From assembly GCF_020882245.1 (NCBI RefSeq), contig NC_083597.1, forward strand, positions 67,124,152-67,188,151: 64,000 nt of DNA, given 5' to 3'. A program made the position numbers and the translations under genes. The notes under the pieces were generated by a model that had not been told where the DNA came from, ran no database searches, and saw only the letters and a list, made by a program, of their open reading frames with translations. Each line of letters starts with the position of its first letter. Position 1 is the first letter of the stretch. Positions 53,301-64,000 of this stretch are shown here, in pieces. Origin of the DNA: Rhopalosiphum padi (taxonomy: Eukaryota; Arthropoda; Insecta; Hemiptera; Aphididae).

Positions 53301-56300
53301 AAAAATGTACCTAAGAAATTTTATTCTACAATAAGTTCATTCTATAGTATTTGTTTTTAAAAAAAATATTTTACTTCGAAAACTATAATTAAAAAGGTCG
53401 TCAGATTATTATACAAACGTGTAATACTATTTGAATTTATAATGACAAATCATTACATACGAAAAACTATTATTGGCAGAGATGAAGTATCAATCTCTTT
53501 CCTAAGGAAATTTTATAATATTTATTTATATTAGTATTTATTTTTAGAAGGAATTTTTGAACTAATTGTTGTCAAAATTAGATCTTTAAATTTGAACGTC
53601 AAAAAATTAGGCATAGTTATTTTTAAAATCTTGTAATTGCTAATTTTTCTAATTATTTTTTAATTATTAGTAATTTTTCTATATATTTAGTACCCAAAAA
53701 TTGCAAAAAAATATAGTTATTCATTATTAAATTACAACAAAAAATAGAAACAATTTTGTCAAAAAACTGTCTTGTATTTCCGTTTTTATGTAATTTTTTT
53801 TTATTGCGTCTCTACCGATTATCATGAAAAGTACTGGGAATTTTAACTTCTCACTAGATACCAACTAAATAAAATTTACCGGTAACTGGTTTTTGTGCAA
53901 ATTATCGAAGCCACCCTCAAATCTGAAGTATATTGTTATTATTCCCAAATTTAATGTCAGATAAAAAAAATAATAAACGCAAAGCACAATTCGAATTTAA
54001 AAACCACAACTCTACACGTTGTATAATATTATATTAATATAACACAAACACACAACCAACTGAACCATCGCGATTTTATCAGTTTAACTTCAATGCACAT
54101 CATATGTGGTTCGATGCACACGTTGTGCAGTTATACAGTTGATGATAAAAGTGACTGTGCGTATTGATTAATTTCATATTCTGCCTGGATTACATTAATT
54201 CATTTCCATAAAAAACATCAGATGATAATCAACAGTTACGTATAAAATATGACGACCACAATCCCCATTTTTTTAAATTGGCTCACAGTGATGAACTACT
54301 TATGGTATTCCATCATAATATGGAAAGGTTACAATTATTATTTTTTATTGTTCGATAATTCATCCATTAAAATATTAAATTATTAAAATAATATACAAAA
54401 GGTTTTATTTTTATCAAAATATGTAGATTATATAAGTTTTTCAAAATATAGTAAATCGTTGCAAAATATCCAACAGCCTGGAAAAATTTATTTTCGTAGC
54501 AATTTCAAGAAAATTATATTATATTGAGTAAATAAAATAAATGTTAATTATAAAATAGTATAATATTGCAAGCTTATAAAATATAACATATGTGGCAAAA
54601 CAAAAAAAAATAAATTTTAAATTATAATTTATTTATTTTGTACGCTATATACTATATAGGATAGTTATTATGTATTTAGTACTCACTACGATTATTTTTT
54701 ATCTTTTTCAAGCTACTTAAAGCCACCAACTTTATACTCGTATTATTAAATGTAACTACTTTAATGTTGCTCTACATAATAGAATTACAAAAATATATTT
54801 TTATCTCATATAACCTGACGCTTATTTATCCCGATCAAATCATTTTGCTATAGTTATTATCATTATTACATAAGTAACCGAGGTTCACTGCCAAGTAGGT
54901 ATATTCGGATTTCAGCCCAAAATAATTGAATATTTTTTCTCAACAGTTTAATTGAATTGAACTTTTTATATGTACGATTTATTTATTTCTATCGTATTAG
55001 GTTTCCAGAGTAGTAAAAGATTTATGGTTCAATAATCAAATAAATACCTTTATACGTGGTTTATATATATAGATATATAACATATTATATGTTTATCGTA
55101 TCATACCTTCATTTACAGTCTACCGCCTATTGAGTACCACGTGTCATCATGGACCACGGTTCACTAAACACGATGTTCAAGTTGAACGCGTTTCAACATG
55201 TAGCTATATTAAAACGATTCATCTCTTTAGAGATCAGCGCGATATTGTTTCGCCGATCGATAAAAGGATTACGAAAAAAAAAGTCCGTAATTATTTATTA
55301 CTTATATCCTATATAGCTATACCTTTAGACTCCTTTTCAAACTTTTAAGACAGTAATATTGTGCATGCGGATGTAGTGAACAGTAATAACGCTATATAAT
55401 ATGATTATTCTTTAAAAGAATTCTATAGTAAGTAATTATTATTCTCATCGTTTGCTCTGCCATACTTTTTAAGTCTCGCAAATGGATAACTCTTTCTATA
55501 ATGTAATTACATTAAACATTAAACGCTTTAGAATTCCATGTCGAGAATCGTATGTATAATATGCTATCATAATAATATTATTATTATATTATCATATATT
55601 TTAAACAGACATATAAGGTGGTCGCTGAACGATAGATTACAAAAAAATCCAATATCCTGAAATATGACGACATTAATGTCAATACACTATAGGTAATACT
55701 CGAAAGATTAAGCTAATATTATAAATTGAATACTTTTGGAAAAAAAATACTTCTAAAACTTGTTGAATGTTTAATTATTGAAATTCAAAATAATCTCTAA
55801 AGCATATTTAATTTACTTCTCGTATAGAGACATTATATTATAATAATATTAATATTATATTAAAAAGTACAAAACATACAAATATATATTTTTAATTTAA
55901 TATTAAACACTTACAACACAAAATTACATGAATACTACAGATTAAAAATTAATATTAGATGACGAATAATATTTATTTATACGAGAAAATAATCACAGCG
56001 TTGCATAAAAGTACAATAAATAGTACAATATATAATAAATTGCTGCTTGTTTATTGACATGAAATGACGTGAATGATCTGAAGTTAGAATTCATTAAAAT
56101 TGAATTTACATAATATTATAATTTATAACATACATTAAGATATTAAATATTATCATACATTGTAGCATTTTTATTTTCGTTAAATTATTATCATATAAAG
56201 TAGAAATGTCCATTTAAAATCGTCAGAAGAAATAACGAAAGTATAAAATGAACTATAATAAATTCATGATTCATATAATAGATTAGAGGATTGAGGAAGT

Positions 56301-56894
56301 TATCTAAAACATAAAATAATAAAATTTTAAACCAAGAAAATCTTTGAAATCTGATTACCTATAACTTTATATTATTTTACTAACATGATTGAATAAAATT
56401 GTTATCAATCATATATTCCTGTGCATATCTAATTATCTTTTATAAATACCTGAAAATCTACATTTCTTGTCAGTGGTCTAAGCTATGAGAGTAACTACTA
56501 ACTTCAGTTACCCAATTTAATAGGCAATAGCGTATGTTCACTGCATCTATTCCATTTGAATAGTTTAGGTACGTAACATCATAAAATTCCTTCAAATCTT
56601 GAATTATTTATACTTTATAAAAGAATACATATAATTCTTATTTTTTTAGTAATTATATTTTTAGAAAAATATCTATTTTTACATAAGTCACGTGTAATGA
56701 TAATAATGATATGATCATTAATTATTATGTAATTATTTTTATGTGATTGAAATAATAATAATTATGCTAAATGGTTATATCCCATGTACCTATTACTTAG
56801 AAATCTGATTACCAAATATACACTTATTAGTTATTGTGACTATAATATATTATCCAAGTTAATAAATAGTCAACACATTATATAGGTAAACGTA
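47367..56894. other. Upstream or intron 1 of the orcokinin gene; no gene recognised
   Basis: AT-rich. GC-richer patches lie at about 47500-47830 and 52300-52720. The latter could be a promoter or first exon. A consensus - strand donor (GACAAG/GTAAGTG) occurs near 50717 without a start codon in front of it. I searched for a short - strand ATG exon with a hydrophobic stretch and a phase-0 donor and found none convincing. Confidence 0.5.
52300..52720. other. GC-rich island, candidate promoter
   Basis: The least AT-rich segment in the right third of the window, about 5 kb upstream (- strand sense) of the shared orcokinin exon. No open frame with a recognisable product. It could be the orcokinin promoter/first exon or belong to another transcript. 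Confidence 0.2.
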
Positions 56895-56902
56895 CCTAAC
56901 CA

Positions 56903-57012
56903 CATCGGCGTAACTATGGGGGGCTTAGCCTCAGTTAGCCTTCAAGTTATTTTTAACTTTGGTTTTCTAGGACTCTAGCCCCTGTAACTATTAAATCCTA
57001 GTTACACCCATG
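56903..57012. mobile_element. Short MITE with 8-bp target duplication
   Basis: The left end CATCGGCGTAACTA pairs with the right end, whose reverse complement is CATGGGTGTAACTA. The 110-bp element is flanked by exact CCTAACCA duplications at 56895-56902 and 57013-57020. The CA...TG ends and 8-bp duplication point to the hAT group. Confidence 0.85.
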
Positions 57013-57020
57013 CCTAACCA

Positions 57021-57514
57021 CAAGGCTGGGCAAGTTAACGATTTTTTTTAACTGGTTAAGTTAATTTATTTTAAAAATAATAAAGTTAAACTAAGTTAAA
57101 AGTTACTCATATTTTTTTTCGTTAACTCGTTAAATTAAAAGTTAATTTAAAAAAAGCAACTTAACTTAGTTTAAAGTTAAAATTTTCTAATTTTCAAAAA
57201 TAAAAAAACCAAAAACATAATATTGTTTATTAGATAGTTTTTTTTTATGCTCATGAAAATTACCTGGGAAATTTAAAATGATACATCAAAGTACCAACTA
57301 GCTATCAAAAAACTTGATTTTCTAAAATAAATCCTAAAATGTTGAATTACTCTTGCATTATTCTTCATACTAAAATTTATTTAATTTAGATACTTTTGAA
57401 TAAAATGAACTTGAAGTTAACACGTTAATCTTAAAAAAAAGTAACTAACTTAATTAAAATTAACTCGACGTTTTAACTTAATTCTAACTTTTAATTCGTT
57501 AATGTACAGCTTTG
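57021..57514. mobile_element. GTTAA-rich TIR element abutting the previous MITE
   Basis: The left end CAAGGCTGGGCAAGTTAACG and the reverse complement of the right end, CAAAGCTGTACATTAACGAA, form imperfect terminal repeats. The interior is dense in AGTTAA/TTAACT words near both ends. It begins immediately after the right CCTAACCA copy of the neighbouring MITE. The right flank (CGTTAAAC) no longer matches, so the duplication is lost or the boundary is off. Confidence 0.6.
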
Positions 57515-57703
57515 CGTTAAACATAAATGGATTAAGACAAATTATAGTTTGTCATCTATTAAAAATTAAAATTTTCAAGGAACTCTAGGAAGTACACAAA
57601 TAAGTTAGGCTTTGAACTACTATTTTTTCTGGAATTTGCAAAATATAATGTATAGAAATTTTTGAATTTGAATCAAACTTAAAATATTATAAATTTTAAA
57701 ATA

Positions 57704-57757
57704 AAACATGAATAGTTTTAATAAATAGCGTATTATTTATTAAAACTATTCATGTTT
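57704..57757. repeat. Perfect hairpin, 24-bp arms and 6-nt loop
   Basis: The left arm at 57704-57727 starts AAACATGAATAG; the loop is GCGTAT; the right arm at 57734-57757 is its exact reverse complement. It may be a small palindromic element. The absence of bulges makes a typical microRNA precursor less likely but not excluded. Confidence 0.85.
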
Positions 57758-58971
57758 AATTCATTATCATAGAATACTTTTTAATATATATTTTTTTTTT
57801 ATTGTTAACTATTGCATAATTTTTTTCCTGTGTTTATCATAAATAAAACACTAAAAATAACGATAGTAACTTACTATTCTCTTAAGACTTTTTAATAAAC
57901 TACCTAGGATCAACTCGGTAATTACATTTTATGTTTAATTATTTTTTTGTTAATTTTTCCGTGCTTTTCTTCTTCTTTTCAATTTATAACAACAATCCGA
58001 ATAACTATAGCTAGCTTTCAACAAGCAATATTTAATTTAAATAGTTGGCAATATCTTCAGTCTTATATGTAATAAATAATAATTAATGAAGGATATCAAC
58101 AAAAATATTGTGTAACTTACTCTAAATTATAATATATTATATAATATATTATGAGTTTACATCGTCATTGATTAAAATACAGTTATAATGGATGTGTACA
58201 ATTTTAATTAACCCTTATTCAGTAATACATCATTGTATATATAAAAATCTATTCTGATCAGAGACATTGTGTAAGCTTCTATTTTTAAGAATAAATCAGT
58301 ATGTTCAACTAACCTCTGACAAGACATTATAGTTACATATTTTGTATTATTATAATATAGTTTATGAAATAATATTGTTATAAAATTATAGGTATATTAA
58401 TATTGACATACCGTAGAATAATGTGGAAGAATTTAAAGTATGAATAGCGTACAATTTCTATAGATCTTTAGAAAATTCCATGGTGTATAGAAAATTATGA
58501 TATAAGTAATAGTAGAATTTTTAAGCTTTCTACAGTCCATATTTTTAGATTATAACAAAACCATTAAAATCATTATTTTACATTTAAATATTATTCAATT
58601 TCATCAAAGTTTGAAATTCAAACGCTTATCGAACTTTTATAAGAGCAATTTTGGAAGAATACCAAATATTTTCCAATTTTTTTGTTAATTTGTAATAATA
58701 TCATAAAATACATAATACTATTTTCTAACTATTACACGGCGATTTAGATAAGCTATTTATCTACATTATTACTATCGCGCGTATTTATTTTCTCGATATC
58801 TTTACTCCGTTCAAAAAAATATACACCAGTTCTGCGATATTTTAACCCCTTCTACCGGTCACCGACCAGTTTTTGTTGTTTCTTAAAATACTTAAAATTA
58901 TTCAAAGATTTATAATGAAGTGAATAAAGTTAAATAAGTACAATATAGTTTATGAAGTTTGAAAACAACGG

Positions 58972-59075
58972 TGTATCCGAATTGGTTCTGAAACATCCGA
59001 ATTGGTTCCCGGTTTGTTATACAAAGGGTCGTGTATCCGAATTGAGTTGGTTCCTGAGTTCCCGAATCAAAGCAT
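58972..59075 (+). repeat. Short direct repeats of a CCGAATTGGTTC-like word
   Basis: The word (T)ATCCGAATTG(G) occurs three times within about 75 bases, twice followed directly by TTGGTTC-like sequence. An inverted form, CCGGAACCAATTCC, lies near 59380. Together they may mark the ends of a small element of about 400 bases. Confidence 0.35.
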
Positions 59076-59964
59076 TTTCAGTTTTCCTTTATATTTTATA
59101 TAGATTTAGGACTGTCCACATAATATAATGCATATAAAAAACTATGATTTTTTGTCACTTTTATTTTTATAATTTTTTTGTCGTGGTAGTTAGCATGTAG
59201 TAAAAATAATAACAATGTTTTTTTTTAAATTAAAAATATAAAATAAATAATAATAAACATAATATTATATTTTTAATTCTTCATTAAACATACATCCATA
59301 AATTGAAAGATGTTTGGATGTGCGGAATAGAAACAATTGTTGAACTTGTTATTATTTTGCCTTTTTCGAAAGTGTTTATCCGGAACCAATTCCTATGTGT
59401 GCCGCCTACCTCAAGACACTTTATTACTTAGTACCTATTTATCATGGAAGTCCATTTATTATTCACTATTTCATCAAAACAATTTTCGAAATCAGGTGGC
59501 GTTACAAAATAAAATTGTAGATAATAAATTATACTAATAATAATATTATGTACCATCGTCTAGGTATTTACATACTATCATAAATTAAAATTACAATATG
59601 TGTATAATATACGTTAACCGAAATTATTATCGTAGTGTTGTGTTGTGTCCATTGTTATTATTTTAACTTAATACATAATAGATATAGATAATCATGCTTT
59701 TAAAGTTCGGAATTGACCTTGGATATGCGATAATAACCAATCGATATGAAATGTTATGTATAAATGAAAATTATCATCATAATAAATACGATTCTATTAA
59801 TATATAACCACATTTCAAACTACCGTAAATAATTGATGTAATACTTTTGGATTGATTATGTATCAATAAGAGACTATATTATACTTCATTAGGTACGAAT
59901 AGACGAATATAAAAATGTTATTTTATACTTGACAACATTGTTGGAAATAAATAACTAAAAAATT

Positions 59965-60510
59965 ATCTAGTTAACATGAGATAATTATAGCAAACAATTA
60001 TCTAGATAATAATAAAGATAACATAAATGGAATTTATCTAGTTAAACATATTATAATATAGTCATATAGATAATTACTTTTTTTTTGTTCAGATAATTAA
60101 TGGCATAATGAGTGATGGTATACTATTTATGATAACATTTTTTATAACGTACCATTGGTTTTAATTGTAACATGAATTAGGTGTTCATGCTTCATAGCTC
60201 AATAGATAGTTAGTTCATGTATACAGAGTTTAACAGGACTATTTAACAAATATAGTAACATTTTTAATGGAAGTTTGTCAAATAGTCTTATTACACCTTA
60301 TATAATAATATAATACAATAAGAGAGTGAATAAAAAAAAATTGTAATTTATTAATTACATTTTTTTAGAGGTACTATAATATTAAAATGATCTAAATAAG
60401 CATATTTTTTTATCCAAATTGAACACTATAGATAAGATAAATTATAACATAACTATCTAGATAAGTTTAAAGATAATTCATGTATATACACTTTATTTAG
60501 ATAATTCCTA
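59965..60510. repeat. Region dense in the palindromic word TATCTAGATAA
   Basis: At least eight partial or full copies of TTATCTAGATAA/AGATAATT are spread over 550 bases, clustering at both sides (59965-60080 and 60430-60510). The arrangement resembles the motif-dense ends of the element at 57021. No clear terminal repeat or duplication found. Confidence 0.35.
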
Positions 60511-63500
60511 AACTTGATTGACAACTATTTCTATTTTAGCAAACATATTAATGATTACAATCTTGGTACCTATACTAAACTTTAATAATCTGGTGCATTT
60601 AGTTTTAGAAAACAATATTGATTCGATTAATATGAAATAGAATATATACGAGTACCCGGAGTACCTATATATTATTACTAAATAATAATAAATTCAAATT
60701 AATCTCATCTCATGAGTAGTATAATCGCTACTATTGGTAGGTATAATAAAGTACTTATACAAGATGAATCTGATTGGGTTGTCTCATTAATTGATCATTC
60801 AAATAATTACCTAAGTTATTTTGCGCTTATAAAAGTACTATATTTATAGCAATATTAATATAAAAATAACACGTAGAATAAAAGTTCAATTTAAATGATA
60901 TTCTTCATCATTATTAATTACTTTTTTTCGTTATAATATCTCATTATATATAATTATTACTTAAAGTTCTAATGCAATTTGGTTATAAGTTGTTTTCATA
61001 GCTGTATAAAAATCAATTTTATGTGAATAAAAAGTGTTATGTTTCTAATAAATAATAAATAATTATTATTCTTTTTTTCAAAATATATTTGAATTAGTAT
61101 ATTATTACATAGGAATTCATGTTCAATGTTAATAAATAACGATGTTAAGCAAGATAAAGTACAATTAATATCGAGATTATGCGTTCAAAATAAAAATAAA
61201 CACTTGTCATTTGTCACTAGCATGCTATATAATGAAAATTGTTAATACCTTTGTATTTTTTTTTAATTTACAGTAAAGTCATGTTGTTTTTACTCTTTGT
61301 GTTATTGTTAAAAAAGTTGTTTTTTTTTTTTAGTTTACAACTATAAAATATAAAAAGAGACCAATCTCCCTCTCTCTTTAAATGATAATTTTAGTAATTC
61401 CAAGTAGTACGTAAATTCGATATTTATGGACAATTGGAAAATTATCGTTTGATTGGCTGGCGATAATTAAGTTATCTATTTCACGACGGTCAATAAAAGG
61501 TAGTAGGAATAATTTATGTTTATTAAACGACAACCAAGTGAATGCTTTTATTTGGATTAACACTTTGGCACATTAATGAAACACCTCGTCCTCATTTTTA
61601 AAGCAAATGAAAAGAAGATAGAATAAAATAAAATGTATATTTTGAAGTTGATGTTATTTTTAAAAATATAAACGATTATTCTGGGAATATTAAATCAACA
61701 CAATAAGCCATTGAAATTAGTTCTTAAAATAGCAATAAACTTTTGTCAAAATTATTATTTTCACGATAAAATAAGAACCAAAAATGTTAATTAAATTACA
61801 ATTTTTTATTTTTATTTTATTTTTTAATAATATTCACAAGCCTTTAAAATTTTTTTTTTTAATAATTATTATCATATTAGTATTAACGTTGTTGTTATTA
61901 TCATTCCATATTATCAATTGATAATGGTTTTAGAAAAATTTAATTACTTCTCATTTTAAATAAGTATGTAAAGACGTTTTTTAGTTTTATTTAAACTATA
62001 ATATTTAAAACATCGTAATATAAAATTCCGAACTCGAGTAGCTATTTAAATATCGAATACATTCACTTTCGTCTTGAAAATCATTCAAACCCCACTAACC
62101 CTTGCTCTTGACTCCAGCAATATCCCAAGGCTAAGGAAAAACTGGTGTACAGATTTATTAGTATAAAAAAGTTAATTAAAAAAAAGTTTATACTATATCA
62201 CTTCAGAAGTATTACTGCTGGCCGCCGAGTAATCCTCTTTAATCTATTCTTTCATGCCTAACTATGTAAGTAAGTAATTGACTACAATCAAATATGCTAT
62301 CAAATACAAAATAAAAATGTGTATGGCTTATTGGAGTAGCTACCGGATGCACAAAACGTATTGTTTAACCTAAAAAAGACAATTAATGACGTAAGTTTTG
62401 TACAAATAAACAGTTTTAATTGGAATGTTTTTTGTTTGCAAATTTTGATATAATTAGTGTTGTTTTCCCGTAAAAGAATATTATACGTGCAACTGAGTAG
62501 GTAGAAAATTAAGTAGATTTTTATTAATCATTTTAATTTTTAAAAAGTGTAATAAATTAATTATTTTGCATATAATACTGTAAATACTATAAACTTCAGA
62601 TCAAAATGCATTGTTTTCAAGATAAATATTATATATAACTCTAAATACGCTTATATGTAATAATATGTAGATTATGATTGAAAATAATAATCATAATGAT
62701 ATGATGAATTATTTATTATAAGTTATAGTCAAGTATTGTACAAATATAACATAAAGTATTAAGTATTACTAATGAATAGATCCTATGATTGTTATAAAGA
62801 TAAAAATGAAAGCTAAAAATAAATGATAAATATGTAATGATCTAATTGTTATACAATTAAAGTGATGAACTACCATGGTAGTTGTTAAGTTATTATTGAT
62901 ATATCTAAAAGGTATTGCAGGTATTCGAATAATAGTATTATTGAAATGGATACTTATATCTTGATAGTTTTTGATAATCTTACATTTTCCACGAATTTTT
63001 CTAAATTATCGTTTTAAAATTATTTTAAACAGTTCATAAAAATATAATAACATTTTCAAATAACCAACAGTAGGTACTCAGTAGTGTATACAAATTGTTG
63101 TTAATGAACTCATTAAGTTTATCATGATAGAAAAGTGTTTTTGTACATTTAAAATAAAAAAATATGTTCATTCGTTTATTTAGTGAGATGTAGAATTTTT
63201 AATTTACATAAAAATTAAAATGCAGCCAGTTTTTGTATTCCTTGGAGATCTTATTTTGATCATTAAATATGTAATACGTAAGGGTATCCAGTGTACTATT
63301 GATTACATTTTGAACCGCTAAAGACAATTTGATTCTGGCTTCTCTAAAGACGCACATTATGTAAGGAAAATTTTCAATCATGAAATAAATTGCATTTTTT
63401 AGTATAATATTATGAATATTACCTAAATATTCTAATGATTAAACTGTCAGTTTAAAAATACTGGAAGTGCTGAAAACTTAAATACTTTTATTTCAAAAAA

Positions 63501-64000
63501 ATCTCAACATTTTTATTATTTAATATTTTTTTTTATATTTATCGCAAATAACATTGTTTAAAATGTAATTTTTATATTTTTACTTAAATTATTTATCAAT
63601 ACGGATATCTATTAGTAAATCCTATAAATTTACAAATTATTTATAGGGTAAATTGATCAATATAATTACAGTTAACTAGTCAATTATGTGTATTATATAT
63701 TTATAACTTAATTATTTATTATTAACTACCTTCAATATAAATGTATAGATACAAAACCAGTCTTCAGTCAATGAGTTATTTAATTAATAGAAATCAAGTT
63801 ATAACAGCAAATAAAATCATCATAATTAATATATTCATTCATATTAATTTATTGGCAATTTAATAAACTGAATTAATATGTATTTCATTTTTTTAGCATA
63901 CACAAGTATGCTTAATCTATAGCTGTAAGTTATTCAAGGAGTATATTATACATTATATAATATTATATATTATAAGTATGTATTGGGTTATTTTTGAATA

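Larger units (their letters stand above)
57758..64000. other. Right-hand intergenic DNA, no gene recognised
   Basis: AT-rich throughout. It contains short repeats of TATCCGAATTGGTTC-type words at about 58972-59055 and a region dense in TATCTAG/TAGATAA words (about 59965-60510). The short open frames here carry no recognisable motif and no consistent splice partners. Confidence 0.5.

Noticed and set aside
1..64000. tRNA, rRNA or CRISPR features
   Set aside because: No box B-like TTCGA context with a cloverleaf, no rRNA-like conserved blocks and no regularly spaced repeats were seen on reading both strands; a dedicated scan was not possible.

Overview
The window is AT-rich eukaryotic DNA (long A/T runs, many short microsatellites) carrying intron-rich genes with GT-AG splice sites. 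The gene set and sequence texture fit a hemipteran insect, most likely an aphid. That species call is an inference from composition, intron style and the orcokinin peptides; it was not tested by a search.

Three genes can be rebuilt exon by exon. (1) 14914-25758, + strand: a full-length ABCB-type ABC transporter (P-glycoprotein / MDR family). It has 27 coding exons whose phases all match and a predicted length of 1313 aa, in the order TMD1-NBD1-acidic linker-TMD2-NBD2. (2) 27647-29784, + strand: enkurin, four exons, 258 aa, a ciliary/flagellar protein. (3) 47366 down to 35565, - strand: an orcokinin neuropeptide gene. A shared exon (47291-47366) ends in phase 1 and can be joined to either of two 3' ends in the same phase. 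One is a single terminal exon (43493-44223) with eight tandem orcokinin-B-like peptides. The other is a two-exon ending (37134-37263 plus 35565-35769) with three orcokinin-A peptides and two related peptides. This is one gene with two alternative neuropeptide precursors. The exon carrying the signal peptide was not found.

The rest (about 1-14.9 kb, 29.8-35.5 kb and 47.4-64 kb, plus the large introns) is non-coding as far as I can see. It holds remnants of mobile elements: a decayed LTR-retrotransposon integrase (33.6-34.1 kb, - strand), two short hAT-like MITEs with perfect 8-bp target-site duplications (46947-47215 and 56903-57012), a third TIR element directly abutting the second (57021-57514), a hAT terminus at 41087, an inverted-repeat element near 7.1-7.9 kb, and two long perfect hairpins (37479-37520 and 57704-57757). 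A few GC-richer islands (0.86-1.1, 3.1-3.3, 39.27-39.37, 45.1-45.3, 47.5-47.8 and 52.3-52.7 kb) may be unrecognised exons or promoters. One of them (45214-45270) is a frame-compatible candidate cassette exon of the orcokinin gene.
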